Part shown: positions 16,779 through 26,543 of the stretch, one piece after another
How positions within the stretch are numbered: the first letter of the stretch is position 1
Layout of the letters: each line of letters starts with the position of its first letter
Assembly (NCBI RefSeq): GCF_019801215.1
Contig: NZ_JAHVJO010000009.1
Location: forward strand, 1-44,298
DNA from: Fictibacillus nanhaiensis
GTDB taxonomy: Bacteria > Bacillota > Bacilli > Bacillales > Fictibacillaceae
Length of the DNA stretch: 44,298 nucleotides
Direction: 5' to 3'
Notes under the pieces: model-generated
Told to the model about the DNA's origin: nothing
What the model saw: only the letters and a program-made list of their open reading frames with translations
Databases searched by the model: none
Program-made: the position numbers and the translations under genes

Positions 16779-17318
16779 TCATTTTTTCAGTTCTCCTAAC
16801 CATTTCCAGGAATATCCGGAGTGCCATGTATCATAATTCACATTTTTAATTTCTTTTTTCTCTCCAGGCTTTATAGTCACTTTTTCAGTGACATGTGTAA
16901 AAACCTTTTTGTCTTTCTTATTCCAAATCGTAATTTCAACGTTCCCTGTATAAGTATATAATTTGTTGAAATTACCTATATAGATATTATAAGAAGTAGA
17001 CCACTTTAGTTTCTGAGGAATAACGACCACCTCTAAGTTGTCATAAGATTCGTTTTTATGATCTCCTCGGTCTTCATATCTTTCTTGTAGTGTTTCGAAA
17101 GCTCCCTCTTTCATGTTTTCATCCATTAAATCCACAACTTTTATTATTCCATTTACAAAAAGTAAACATATTGTGATACAACCGATTGCCCAATAAACAC
17201 CTGTCTTCATTCTATTTAATTTTTTGTAATAGTTGAATGATGTAATCGCCAGAATAAGGCCAAACGCAAATGCACCTATATTGAACCAGAACACACCCGT
17301 TAGATGATAAATACCCAT
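16779..17318 (-). CDS. Membrane-anchored protein with external beta-rich domain, unknown
   Basis: A 179-residue protein with two hydrophobic helices (about 8-27 and 40-60) and a C-terminal domain rich in alternating hydrophobic residues (YNIYIGNF, VEITIWNKKDKKVFTHV), probably a small beta-sandwich outside the membrane. I recognise no family. GAGGGG lies just before the ATG. It has its own terminator, and it sits between the prepilin peptidase gene and the pilus operon, so a link to the pilus is possible but unproven. Confidence 0.6.
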   Translation of the reverse strand: MGIYHLTGVFWFNIGAFAFGLILAITSFNYYKKLNRMKTGVYWAIGCITICLLFVNGIIKVVDLMDENMKEGAFETLQERYEDRGDHKNESYDNLEVVVIPQKLKWSTSYNIYIGNFNKLYTYTGNVEITIWNKKDKKVFTHVTEKVTIKPGEKKEIKNVNYDTWHSGYSWKWLGELKK

Positions 17319-17527
17319 TTTCCCCTCTTCCTTCTGTATAGATAATAATACGTTTATGTGATATTAATACCTCTATCTAATTCCAAGAGTATTCAACAAA
17401 AAAACTCGACTTTTATCTTCTCTCCTGGTTTGATCATCATTTGCAGATATAATCTCTATTACACCTGGACTACTTAAATATTTCATTTACATCCTTACGA
17501 ATAAATACAATTGAAGTTTCTAAATAA

Positions 17528-18274
17528 TCAAAAAATCAACCCTAACAACTCCACACTATAATAAAACGTCACTAATGCTCCGATCGCTAGGTATGGTCCA
17601 AACGGAATCGCTGTTTTCCGATTATATTTCTTCGCCAGCAATCCCACAATTGCGACTAATACTCCAACAACAGATGCTATCATCAATGTAAGATATGCCC
17701 CCTGAAACCCTAGCACCAGCCCCAGCACACCCATCAGTTTAATGTCCCCGCCGCCAATTCCGCCTTTTGATAAAATCGCAAGTAGCAACAAAAAGCAAAA
17801 TCCAAGCAAACCTCCCGCCACTGCATCCAGCCAGCTTCTATATTCAAACACGATTTGCAATATCAAAAACCAAACCAAAAACACGATCAATACTTTATCT
17901 GAAATGATGAAATACAATATATCTGATACAAAAATAATGGCGCATAACAAAATGAGCGAGCACGCTAAAAGCAGCTCCACTGAAAATCCATATTTTATGT
18001 AGGAAAACGCGTATAGAGCACCTGTTAACAACTCCACAACTGTATAGATGAAAGGAATCCGCTTCTTACACATCACGCACTTGCCACCAGCAGCAAAAAA
18101 AGAAACAATCGGAAACAGTTCAAACCATTTCAGCTGCCTCTTGCAATGGTCACACTGTGAGCGTTCTACGCCAATGACCTTCATTCCCTTTGGAAGACGA
18201 TAACCAACCACTCCGCCAAATGATGCCAGTACCGCTCCTACTATAAAAAACCAAACGCTCCACATCGTTTCCAT
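17528..18274 (-). CDS. Prepilin peptidase (A24 family, ComC/TadV type)
   Basis: A 248-residue membrane aspartic peptidase. The N-terminal part carries two CxxC pairs (CDHCKRQ and CVMCKKR) that bind zinc in bifunctional PilD/ComC enzymes. The catalytic aspartates are in the loop after SDILYF and in GGIGGGDIKLMG (GxGD-type motif). It cleaves prepilin leaders after Gly and often N-methylates the new terminus. Substrates here are Flp and TadE. The full-length zinc domain is typical of ComC rather than the short TadV, so the enzyme may also serve competence pilins coded elsewhere. AAGGAG is 10 bases upstream of the ATG. Confidence 0.9.
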   Translation of the reverse strand: METMWSVWFFIVGAVLASFGGVVGYRLPKGMKVIGVERSQCDHCKRQLKWFELFPIVSFFAAGGKCVMCKKRIPFIYTVVELLTGALYAFSYIKYGFSVELLLACSLILLCAIIFVSDILYFIISDKVLIVFLVWFLILQIVFEYRSWLDAVAGGLLGFCFLLLLAILSKGGIGGGDIKLMGVLGLVLGFQGAYLTLMIASVVGVLVAIVGLLAKKYNRKTAIPFGPYLAIGALVTFYYSVELLGLIF

Positions 18275-18387
18275 TTTCCCACTTCTCCTTAACGGTCAAT
18301 CTGCACACTATTATAATGAAGAAACTATAATTTAGCACCTTTCTTCTTTAAAGTTATCGGCTATTTTTCCGTTCGTTTTCCTGAAAT

Positions 18388-18420
18388 ACAAAAAAGGAAT
18401 GCCCACTTTCGGACATTCCT
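18388..18420 (-). terminator. Terminator of the purine permease gene
   Basis: A stem AGGAATGTCC / GGGCATTCCT (18395-18420, one G-U pair) with a short loop is followed on the minus strand by TTTTTTGTATTT, just downstream of the permease stop. Confidence 0.85.
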
Positions 18421-18434
18421 GCTATTGATTCTCT

Positions 18435-19733
18435 CTATTCTATTAAGAATACGAAATAACTTATGAAGATGATAAACAATACCCACATAATCGGGTGAAT
18501 TTCTTTTGCTCGGCCTTTTACAGTCATCGTTAAAGGATACATCACGAACCCTAATGCAATTCCTGTTGCGATGCTGTATGTGAGTGGCATTGCAATCAGT
18601 GTTAAGAATGCTGGAACTGCGATTTCTAAACGATCCCACTTAATTTTGCTTAATACTGAAACCATCAAGACACCAACGATAATTAAAGCAGGCGCTGTTA
18701 CAGAAGGTGTTACAACAACTAATAAAGGGGAGAAGAATAACGCCAATAAGAAAAATGCTCCTGTTACGACTGATGTGAATCCAGTACGCCCACCTGCTGC
18801 TACACCTGAAGCTGACTCGATGTAAGCTGTTGTAGAAGAAGTTCCTAGAACCGCTCCAACTGCAATCGCTGATGAATCGGCAAGCAATGCTTTACCTGCA
18901 CGAGGCAGTTTATTGTTTTTCATAATTCCAGCTTGAGATGAAACGGCCATAAGCGTTCCAGCTGTATCGAAGAAATCAACGATAAAGAATGTGAGGACGA
19001 CAATCATCATTTCTACTGTAAAAATTTGATCGAAGTGGCTGAACGCTTGTCCGAATGTTGGTGCAAGGCTTGGGATAGCCCCGACAATTTTATCCGGCTT
19101 ATCAATTAAGCCAACAAAGATACCGACAACCGCTGTAATGACCATTCCGTAGAAGATTCCGCCCCGGATATTTCGGATCATCATCAGAATAGTAATGATG
19201 AAACCAAAGATCGCAAGCAATGTTGGTCCTTGCGTTAAATCGCCAAGAGAGACGAGTGTTGCTTTATTTTCAGCGATAATTCCTGCATTTTTTAAACCGA
19301 TAAAAGCGATAAACAGTCCAATACCAGATGCTGCTGCAAATTTTAAATCTTGCGGAATTGCATTAATGATTGTTTCGCGAATCTTGAATAATGTAATAAA
19401 AATAAAGATAATTCCAGACATCAATACTCCTGCAAGTGCAGTCTGCCAAGGAATACCCATCACCAGAACAACGGAGTATGCAAAAAATGCATTGAGTCCC
19501 ATACCCGGTGCAAGGGCAATCGGATATTTTGCAACGATTCCCATGAACAATGTTCCAAGAGCTGCTGCAAGTGCCGTTGCTGTGAATACGGCGCCTTTAT
19601 CCATACCAGCGTCACCAAGAACCATCGGGTTAACAAACAAGATATAAGCCATCGCAAGAAACGTTGTTAAACCTGCTGTTGCTTCTTTTTTGTAACTCGT
19701 ATTAAAATCCTTAAAGCCAAAATAACGTTCCAT
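18435..19733 (-). CDS. pbuG: NCS2-family hypoxanthine/guanine permease
   Basis: A 432-residue purine:proton symporter of the AzgA/PbuG branch of NCS2. The N-terminus YFGFKDFNTSYKKEATAGLTTFLAMAYILF and the motif FFIVDFFDTAGTLMAVS are diagnostic. About 13 membrane segments follow. It takes up hypoxanthine and guanine. The ATG at 19733 is preferred to a longer frame opening at 19775 because AGGGGG lies 9 bases upstream and the extra residues overlap the riboswitch terminator. Expression is under a guanine riboswitch, and guaA lies upstream on the same strand, the order seen in B. subtilis. Confidence 0.93.
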   Translation of the reverse strand: MERYFGFKDFNTSYKKEATAGLTTFLAMAYILFVNPMVLGDAGMDKGAVFTATALAAALGTLFMGIVAKYPIALAPGMGLNAFFAYSVVLVMGIPWQTALAGVLMSGIIFIFITLFKIRETIINAIPQDLKFAAASGIGLFIAFIGLKNAGIIAENKATLVSLGDLTQGPTLLAIFGFIITILMMIRNIRGGIFYGMVITAVVGIFVGLIDKPDKIVGAIPSLAPTFGQAFSHFDQIFTVEMMIVVLTFFIVDFFDTAGTLMAVSSQAGIMKNNKLPRAGKALLADSSAIAVGAVLGTSSTTAYIESASGVAAGGRTGFTSVVTGAFFLLALFFSPLLVVVTPSVTAPALIIVGVLMVSVLSKIKWDRLEIAVPAFLTLIAMPLTYSIATGIALGFVMYPLTMTVKGRAKEIHPIMWVLFIIFISYFVFLIE

Positions 19734-19778
19734 CTCTCTTTTCCCCCTATACGCGCCTACGCATGAAACAAACAAAAA

Positions 19779-19938
19779 GACCCAAGGGACTTGCCCCTGG
19801 GTCTGAATACGAAAAGGTTAAAGAAACCGTACATATGCCACAAAAATAGCGCATGCTACTATTTCAATAATCCTCCGTAGTCAGACCATTTACGGCAGTC
19901 TGGTAGAAACTTTCGGGCCATATCCCCGATATTATACG
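19779..19938 (-). promoter_or_regulatory. Guanine riboswitch of pbuG
   Basis: The minus strand from 19938 to 19876 matches the purine aptamer: CGTATAAT 5' arm, P2 loop TATGGC, J2/3 GTTTCTACC, P3 loop CCGTAAA, and the closing CTGACTACG. The specificity base is C (GACTACG), so the ligand is guanine or hypoxanthine. The expression platform is a terminator hairpin AGACCCAGGG... (19779-19804) followed by TTTTTGTTTG. Ligand binding should cause early termination. Confidence 0.94.
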
Positions 19939-19969
19939 TAGGAATTTCATTAAATTTATTAATATCTTG

Positions 19970-19998
19970 AGTATAGGTCGAATTTTGTCGTTCGTCAA
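19970..19998 (-). promoter_or_regulatory. Promoter of pbuG
   Basis: The minus strand has TTGACG (19993-19998), a 17-base spacer and TATACT (19970-19975), about 35 bases before the aptamer. It is a strong sigma-A type promoter that makes the permease independent of guaA. Confidence 0.75.
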
Positions 19999-20058
19999 CC
20001 TTTTTTACGAATGATTTTATGTTATTTCACTATAATCGTTCGGTTTTTAACTTTTACC

Positions 20059-21615
20059 CTACTCCCACTCAATGGTTGCCGGCGGCTTAGAAGTAATATC
20101 ATAAACAACACGATTAATATGATTCACTTCGTTTACGATACGAGTAGAGATTTTCTCTAATACATCAAACGGAATACGAGCCCAGTCGGATGTCATGCCG
20201 TCAATGGACGTAACTGCACGGATTCCAATCGTGTAATCATACGTACGAGCATCACCCATTACCCCTACACTTCGGATATCAGGCAACACCGTGAAATACT
20301 GCCAAACGTCACGATCTAATCCGGCATTCAAAATTTCTTCGCGAAGGATCGCGTCTGATTCACGAACGATTTCGAGCTTTTCTTCTGTAATCGCACCTAA
20401 TACTCGGATACCAAGACCAGGTCCAGGGAACGGCTGACGCCAAACGATATGTTCTGGAATGCCAAGCTCTGTACCTACTTTACGGACTTCATCTTTAAAT
20501 AAAGTGTTAAGCGGCTCGATTAACGTAAACTGCATATCTTCAGGTAGTCCGCCCACGTTGTGGTGAGACTTTATCGTTTGAGCGGTTGCTGTTCCACTTT
20601 CTACGATATCTGTATAAAGTGTTCCTTGTGCAAGATACTCAATTCCTTGAAGGTTAGAAGCTTCTTCATCAAATACATAAATAAATTCATTACCGATGAT
20701 CTTACGTTTTTTCTCAGGATCAGACACACCCTCAAGCTTGCTTAGGAAACGGTCCTTGGCATCAACTTTAATGATGTTAATGTTAAATCCTTCGCTAAAC
20801 GTTTTCATCACTTGATCTGCTTCATCTTTACGAAGTAGGCCATGGTCTACAAAGATACATGTGAGCTGATCACCAATCGCTTTATGAACAAGAACAGCTA
20901 CAACGGAAGAATCCACTCCGCCGGACATCGCACAGATGACTTTTTTGTCTCCAACAACGTCACGGATTTTCTGTATTTCATCCTCGATCCAGTTTTCCAT
21001 CGTCCAGTTGCCTTCACATTCACAAACGGACTTCACGAAGTTATCCAGAAACTCGATGCCGTACTCAGAGTGACGCACTTCCGGGTGGAATTGAACTCCA
21101 TAAAGCTGGCGCGACACATCACTCATTGCAGCTACGGGGCAGGAGATGCTTGTTGCATCTGTAACGAAACCTTCTGGAGGTGCAACAACGAGGTCACTAT
21201 GACTCATCCAAACCACTTGTTCTTCTGGCAGGTTATCATAAAGTTTGTTTGTGTTGGTTACTTTAATTGATGCTTTCCCGTATTCACGATGGCTTGCACG
21301 TTCCACTTTTCCGCCAAAGTGATGACTCATCAGCTGCATACCATAACAGATACCAAGAACAGGGATGCCTAGATCGAATATGGCTTCATCACATGCTGGT
21401 GACCCTTCTGCATATACAGAGTTTGGTCCGCCAGAGAAAATGATTCCTTTTGGATTCATCTTTTTTATATCTTCCGCCGTTGTTGTGTGCGGATGCAGCT
21501 CACTATATACTCCTAAGTCACGGATACGACGTGCAATCAACTGATTGTATTGTCCACCGAAATCTAACACAACGATCATTTCGCTCATTACATGCAAATC
21601 ATTCGTTACGCTCAT
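20059..21615 (-). CDS. guaA: GMP synthase (glutamine-hydrolysing)
   Basis: A 518-residue enzyme that converts XMP, glutamine and ATP to GMP. The N-terminal glutamine amidotransferase domain shows the oxyanion/nucleophile segment GICYGMQLM (Cys) and the HPEV His-Glu pair. The ATP pyrophosphatase domain has SGGVDSSV (PP-loop), and the C-terminal dimerisation domain ends [17 protein letters not shown], which is nearly invariant. Length agrees with Bacillus GuaA (513). GGTGAG lies 3-4 bases before the ATG at 21615. It is controlled by its own guanine riboswitch. Confidence 0.97.
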   Translation of the reverse strand: MSVTNDLHVMSEMIVVLDFGGQYNQLIARRIRDLGVYSELHPHTTTAEDIKKMNPKGIIFSGGPNSVYAEGSPACDEAIFDLGIPVLGICYGMQLMSHHFGGKVERASHREYGKASIKVTNTNKLYDNLPEEQVVWMSHSDLVVAPPEGFVTDATSISCPVAAMSDVSRQLYGVQFHPEVRHSEYGIEFLDNFVKSVCECEGNWTMENWIEDEIQKIRDVVGDKKVICAMSGGVDSSVVAVLVHKAIGDQLTCIFVDHGLLRKDEADQVMKTFSEGFNINIIKVDAKDRFLSKLEGVSDPEKKRKIIGNEFIYVFDEEASNLQGIEYLAQGTLYTDIVESGTATAQTIKSHHNVGGLPEDMQFTLIEPLNTLFKDEVRKVGTELGIPEHIVWRQPFPGPGLGIRVLGAITEEKLEIVRESDAILREEILNAGLDRDVWQYFTVLPDIRSVGVMGDARTYDYTIGIRAVTSIDGMTSDWARIPFDVLEKISTRIVNEVNHINRVVYDITSKPPATIEWE

Positions 21616-21669
21616 GTACTCACCCCATCTATTAATGTCAGCTATAGTATCCGTCAGCTTGTCTTACTT

Positions 21670-21822
21670 TATAAAACAAAAAGAATTCTACCCTTGTTTT
21701 CCACAAAAAAACAAAGGCAGAATTCCTTAAATGTAGCTATAAAGAACCCTGCCTTCATAGTCAGGTCATTTTCGGCGACCCGGTAGAGACTCTCGAACCT
21801 TATTATCGAGGATATACGAAGG
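21670..21822 (-). promoter_or_regulatory. Guanine riboswitch of guaA
   Basis: The minus strand from 21822 to 21752 is a purine aptamer with P1 CCTTCGTA / TATGAAGG, J2/3 GTCTCTACC, P3 and the specificity element CTGACTATG (C at the ligand-contact position, so guanine type). The expression platform is an 18-bp terminator stem (21683-21725) followed by TTTTTGTTTTA. High guanine should switch off GMP synthase. Confidence 0.93.
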
Positions 21823-21853
21823 AGAATATTTCTGACGCTATAATCTTAAAGAC

Positions 21854-21882
21854 ATTCTAACAATGCCTGTTATAGCGGTCAA
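21854..21882 (-). promoter_or_regulatory. Promoter of guaA
   Basis: The minus strand has TTGACC (21877-21882), 17 bases and TAGAAT (21854-21859), close to the sigma-A consensus. It overlaps the stop codon of the upstream transglutaminase gene and lies 32 bases before the aptamer. Confidence 0.75.
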
Positions 21883-24074
21883 GAGCGGATTCTTTTAATT
21901 AAATTTTCCCACAATTCACGATGGAAATCGTTCCATAGATCACTTTTCTTTTTCGGGCTGAATTGAACGCCCTCATACACTTTTGCTAATATCTTCATAT
22001 CTTTGGAATCGAGCGCACGATCCACATATAACGCATATTCTCTTAGTGTTAAAGCGGGCTGTCTTCTAATGCCATATACGTTTAACAGCCAGAGCAGCCT
22101 TTCAAAAGCTTCTTCAAAGGTTTCAGATCCTTGCTTGCGTTTATAACGCCAGATCGTGTATTGACGCAGCCACTTTTTTCGGAATATAAACGCTAAAAGT
22201 GCAGCTGCAGCAAGGAAAATAAAGAGTCCCCCAATCGTATATCCTGCAAGTTTCAGTGCAGAGAAGCCGATTTTATTTTCTGAAGAGGATGATCCTTCTT
22301 CAAGATTTTTTTCTTGCTTGTCAGGCTGTTCAGGAACTGCATCTACTGAAGTGGAGTCTTCTTTATCTTCTTCTGGCTGAAAAGGATTGTCGAATCCGCG
22401 TGTCGGCTCAAACGGCACCCAACCGATTCCTGAAAAATAAACTTCCACCCAGGAGTGGGCGTTCGCATTTGTAACGGTATGTTCACGAAGACCATCTTCA
22501 CCTGTCCGTTCAAATGTTCCTGGTGTAAATCCTTTTACCCAGCGTGCGGGAATTCCAATTGACCTGAGCATTACCACCATGGAGGTTGAAAAATTATCAC
22601 AATAGCCTTTTTTCGTATCAAAAAGAAACTGGTCCACATAATCTTCGTCGCCTTTTGGTACGGCTACTTCGATCGTGTTGTACCCGTATGCATTTTTTGC
22701 AAAGTACCCTTCAATTGTTTTTACTTTATCGTAGATGGTCGGTTGACTGGCGGTTTCTTTTTGAGCGAGATCTTTCACACGCTCTGGCAAGGTTTCAGGC
22801 AACTGCAGATACGTATCCGTGATATATTGCGGGTACTGATTCGTTGAAGCTTTCAGCTGTTCTTCCTTTAAGACCGGCAGCTGATAATCCATCTCGTAAG
22901 CAAAGAGTTTCTCTTCTCTTCCCCCTTGGAAAGCAGAGATCTTTCCACTCACACCATCCAACTGGAAGCTTGTTTCTGGATCACCCTTAATGTTTGTAAG
23001 CTTTCCAGGAATCATGAGGAAAGAGTACTCTTTTCCATTCTTTGCTTCGATTCGAGCTTGATGGTTCTCCATCTGAAGACCGTCTTCCCAAACACGTGTA
23101 TAATTCGTAGTTGCATCAGGAAACTGTGGTTCAACAGCTACAGCCTGAGTCGGTATTTTGTTCTCCCACCCTTTGCCGGAATAGAACTCTTTCGTTTCAA
23201 TCCTCCAATAGTGTCTTCCACTGTCATAGGATGTAAAGATGGGTGTATAGTCGAATTGAAAAGGACCACCCAACTGGCTGTCGTTCTCACCGTATCCGAT
23301 CTTCGCGATACCACCCGTACCCTCTCCAAGTGCTTCTCCATCACCCTTACCAGACATATTTTGAATGAAAGGCACAGGATCAGGCCAAATAGGAGAGGCT
23401 TTAGGTGCGACATATCCTAATACAGAGGATAGTGCGATTACCCCGGATAACGGTGCGACCCATAATACCGGGAACCTCCCTTTTAACAAAGAAAATCCTT
23501 CTTGTTCGATGATCTTCATCATTCGTAAAATTCCGATCAGCAATAGACCGATAAACACAGTTCTTATGATGGCGAACTTCGCATCATAAACAGTAAACGT
23601 ATCAAGAATGGATATATAAATGATGGTGATCAAGAAAAACAAGAAGATGCGCCTCGTCTGGATCAGCCAATAATGCATCAGATAGCTAACGAGCCATAAT
23701 AGAACAAAGAACAATAAAGATCGGCTTAAAGACGTCATGTCATCCCAATTGCGATCCATAATAAGGTTCACGTTATACGTAATATCCTCTTTAAGAAAGG
23801 GAACCCACTTAAAGGATAGGAACACCTCGTAAAAATAAAGAGAATGCAGCGCATAAAGCAGTGCACCAAGCTTTACTGGAAACGAAATCCAGAATGGAAG
23901 CTGAAAATAAGTCACAATGAACAAAAACAAGGTGTACATCACAAAGATTTGAATGTCATCCGTTGTTGTTATGTCTTTCAGCGGTCTTAACCATTCCCAT
24001 AATAAAAGGAATCCAAGACCGTAAAGGATTAGGGTGTGCAACGTTGAAGCTTGCTGCTGGTTAGATTGAGGCAT
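21879..24074 (-). CDS. yebA: TgpA-family membrane transglutaminase-like protein (YebA)
   Basis: A 731-residue protein with about six N-terminal membrane helices (to about residue 220), an extracytoplasmic region with a transglutaminase-like core (GYCDNFSTSMVVMLRSIGIPARWVKGF, then NAHSWVEVYF and FEPTRGF giving Cys, His and Asp), a further membrane helix near residue 615 and a C-terminal cytoplasmic DUF4129-like domain. The substrate is unknown. The ATG at 24074 has AGGTGG 5-6 bases upstream; the alternative GTG at 24083 overlaps this site. It overlaps the DUF58 gene, forming the conserved MoxR/DUF58/TgpA trio. Confidence 0.88.
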   Translation of the reverse strand: MPQSNQQQASTLHTLILYGLGFLLLWEWLRPLKDITTTDDIQIFVMYTLFLFIVTYFQLPFWISFPVKLGALLYALHSLYFYEVFLSFKWVPFLKEDITYNVNLIMDRNWDDMTSLSRSLLFFVLLWLVSYLMHYWLIQTRRIFLFFLITIIYISILDTFTVYDAKFAIIRTVFIGLLLIGILRMMKIIEQEGFSLLKGRFPVLWVAPLSGVIALSSVLGYVAPKASPIWPDPVPFIQNMSGKGDGEALGEGTGGIAKIGYGENDSQLGGPFQFDYTPIFTSYDSGRHYWRIETKEFYSGKGWENKIPTQAVAVEPQFPDATTNYTRVWEDGLQMENHQARIEAKNGKEYSFLMIPGKLTNIKGDPETSFQLDGVSGKISAFQGGREEKLFAYEMDYQLPVLKEEQLKASTNQYPQYITDTYLQLPETLPERVKDLAQKETASQPTIYDKVKTIEGYFAKNAYGYNTIEVAVPKGDEDYVDQFLFDTKKGYCDNFSTSMVVMLRSIGIPARWVKGFTPGTFERTGEDGLREHTVTNANAHSWVEVYFSGIGWVPFEPTRGFDNPFQPEEDKEDSTSVDAVPEQPDKQEKNLEEGSSSSENKIGFSALKLAGYTIGGLFIFLAAAALLAFIFRKKWLRQYTIWRYKRKQGSETFEEAFERLLWLLNVYGIRRQPALTLREYALYVDRALDSKDMKILAKVYEGVQFSPKKKSDLWNDFHRELWENLIKRIRS

Positions 24075-25332
24075 ACATGCCACCTGCCTTCAATGATTCA
24101 TTAAAGTCAGAACCGATGATCGGTGTTACCGGAACACCAAACTGCCTGATTCGATTAATATAGTTAAGCTCCTGGCTCTTGAGCTTCGTATCCAATGCGA
24201 GATAGAAGAAGATCACATTCGTTTGCTGACGGGAAGCCAAAAGCTCGAGCGTCTTCATCGTATATTCCGTTAAATTAGGTGAAACAATGAGCGCCGTTTT
24301 CCCTTCCATATGACCTACCATGTATTCCTGCTTAAGCCGCTCTTCAAAAAAGTCGGACACGTCCGCTTTTACTTTTGCAAGTTCATGAAAGATACGCCAC
24401 TCTTGTTCAATGCCGATGTTCATCGGTATTTCTTTTCCTTTAAAAGGATGGTAGCCAATGGATCCCCCTTTTAATATCGAGAAGTGAACAAGTGATGCTG
24501 CAAGGGAAACGCCGCGTTCAAACAGCCAATCATTCGTTTCATAGCTTTTTTCACAATGGTCCAGAACGATTACAAAATCGTCATTCCTCTGCTGTTCAAA
24601 CACTTTCGTCAAGAGCTTGTTCGATCGAGCACTTGCTTTCCAGTGCAGCCAGTTCATTCTGTCTCCTGCCACATAATCCCGAACGCTAACCGTAGACGTG
24701 TAATCGGTAAAGGAACGCTTTCCTACTTTTTTCATACCAGTCTGAAGCATTTTCCCGGTTTCCCACCGTTCAATCTCTTGATATTGCGGATAAACAAAAA
24801 TCTGATCGTGAACGGATACACTCGTACTCTTTAAGACGAAACCAAAAATATCACCGGTCTTCACCCTGATCTGATCAAACTTAAACAAACCGCGCGGTGC
24901 AGGATTGATCGTATACGTATACTCGAGTTTTTTTCGAAACAGCGGAAACATCAGGATGCGGGATTGAATTTGATGAGTGTTCCCGTCATAGCGGGTTTCC
25001 CGAAGCAATGCTTCTGGCAGCACGTCTTCCAATACAACGTAAAACAACGGAAAATGACTGCGGCGCGTAACGAGGATCGTAATCTCCACTTCTTCTCCAG
25101 CCATTAATTTATCCTTTGAGATAAAACGTTCGATCTTAAGCCGGTGAATCGGATAGAAAGCCATCGCTAACGAGTAAAGAACAATCGGAAGAACACTGTA
25201 GAATAAAAACCAGCTTACGAATCCGCCTTGAAACATGGCAAAAGAAAACGTAACAACTAATAAAAAAATGATCCCTGAAAACCCTATTGGTGTTTTAAAA
25301 CGCTCCCAAAATTTCTTGAGCAATGCCTTCAT
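24061..25332 (-). CDS. yeaD: DUF58-domain protein (YeaD)
   Basis: A 423-residue protein with two N-terminal membrane helices (about 14-60), a beta-rich middle and the DUF58 core around DYVAGDRMNWLHWKASARSN, then a vWA-like C-terminal fold (VIVLDHCEKS). DUF58 proteins occur with MoxR ATPases and TgpA-like transglutaminases; the complex is implicated in assembly or maturation but its role is not settled. The start ATG shares its A with the TGA stop of yeaC, and a GTG one codon upstream is also possible. Confidence 0.85.
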   Translation of the reverse strand: MKALLKKFWERFKTPIGFSGIIFLLVVTFSFAMFQGGFVSWFLFYSVLPIVLYSLAMAFYPIHRLKIERFISKDKLMAGEEVEITILVTRRSHFPLFYVVLEDVLPEALLRETRYDGNTHQIQSRILMFPLFRKKLEYTYTINPAPRGLFKFDQIRVKTGDIFGFVLKSTSVSVHDQIFVYPQYQEIERWETGKMLQTGMKKVGKRSFTDYTSTVSVRDYVAGDRMNWLHWKASARSNKLLTKVFEQQRNDDFVIVLDHCEKSYETNDWLFERGVSLAASLVHFSILKGGSIGYHPFKGKEIPMNIGIEQEWRIFHELAKVKADVSDFFEERLKQEYMVGHMEGKTALIVSPNLTEYTMKTLELLASRQQTNVIFFYLALDTKLKSQELNYINRIRQFGVPVTPIIGSDFNESLKAGGMYASI

Positions 25333-26306
25333 CACGCATGTTGTTCCTTATGAATAGGCGCAGGAACACGAGCCAGAAGATCTTTAATCACTTCTTGAGC
25401 GGTTACACCTTCGAAACGGGCTTCGGGTTTTAATAGCACACGATGCACAAGTACAAACGGGGCTAAATATTTTATATCATCAGGGATTACAAAATCACGG
25501 TTCATTAATAACGCATAAGCTTGTGCTGCTTTTAATAAAGCCAGCGAGCCGCGGGGACTTACTCCTAAAGCAATGGACTTATGGTTTCGCGTGCGGTTGA
25601 CGAGATCCACAATGTATCGTTTTACAGAATCCGTAACAAAGATCTGCTTTACAGCCGTTTTCAGTTCAGCAATTTCTTCTCCTGAAATCGCAGGTCTTAA
25701 CTGATGGATCGGGTGTTCACTTCCAATTACGTTTAACACGTTAAACTCTTCTTCTGGCGTCGGGTAACCCATCGTCAGTTTCATTAAGAAACGGTCAAGC
25801 TGAGCTTCAGGAAGCGGATATGTCCCCTCATATTCAATCGGATTTTGCGTGGCCATAACTAAAAACGGATCAGGTAAAATGTGTGTTTGGCCATCAACGG
25901 TCATGCTCATCTCTTCCATCGATTCCAGTAATGCCGACTGTGTCTTTGGAGAGGTACGGTTGATCTCATCGGCTAAAATGACGTTCCCCACCAAAGGACC
26001 CGGTCTAAATTCAAAAAGCATGTCTTTCTGGTTATATATCGAAACTCCCGTCATATCAGACGGCAATAAATCAGGTGTAAACTGTATACGGTTAAAGGTT
26101 AGACCAAGAGATTTCGCGATAGATCGGACCATCATCGTTTTCCCTACTCCAGGTACATCCTCAAGCAGTACATGCCCTCCCGCTAATAAAGAAACAAGCG
26201 TTAATTCTGTTACCTGTTTTTTACCTACCATTACTTTTTCAACATTGGCGATAACCTCTCTAAGCTGCGGGTGATATTCATATGACCTTTCATTTCTAGC
26301 ATTCAT
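25332..26306 (-). CDS. yeaC: MoxR-family AAA ATPase (YeaC)
   Basis: A 324-residue AAA+ ATPase. Walker A is EDVPGVGKTMM near residues 54-64, Walker B is ILADEIN, followed by the sensor 1 segment ATQNPIE and the MoxR signature EGTYPLPEAQLDRFL. MoxR ATPases act as chaperones for vWA/DUF58 partners, consistent with the two genes directly downstream. GGGGAG lies upstream of the ATG. It is the first gene of the yeaC-yeaD-yebA operon. Confidence 0.93.
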   Translation of the reverse strand: MNARNERSYEYHPQLREVIANVEKVMVGKKQVTELTLVSLLAGGHVLLEDVPGVGKTMMVRSIAKSLGLTFNRIQFTPDLLPSDMTGVSIYNQKDMLFEFRPGPLVGNVILADEINRTSPKTQSALLESMEEMSMTVDGQTHILPDPFLVMATQNPIEYEGTYPLPEAQLDRFLMKLTMGYPTPEEEFNVLNVIGSEHPIHQLRPAISGEEIAELKTAVKQIFVTDSVKRYIVDLVNRTRNHKSIALGVSPRGSLALLKAAQAYALLMNRDFVIPDDIKYLAPFVLVHRVLLKPEARFEGVTAQEVIKDLLARVPAPIHKEQHA

Positions 26307-26543
26307 GATAGACTCCCCTCTAACATTTCTGTCTCTATATTCTATAATTTTATTTCTTCCTATTAATTTCGCATCGGAGAATCTATAATCCTTGTTTTTT
26401 TACAAAAAAAGAGAAAATTCGGTATATTTTGATGAAAACAAGTACGGAAGAGGTTAAATTGGTAGGAACAAAGGGAGGAAAGGGATTGAGAGTTTGTGAG
26501 AGGAGTGTAATGACGGTAAAACAAGGACTGGAGCAGCTTATTC

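Noticed and set aside
19876-19938. Adenine-type reading of the pbuG aptamer
   Set aside because: The ligand-contact base is C (GACTACG), not T, so it is guanine type.
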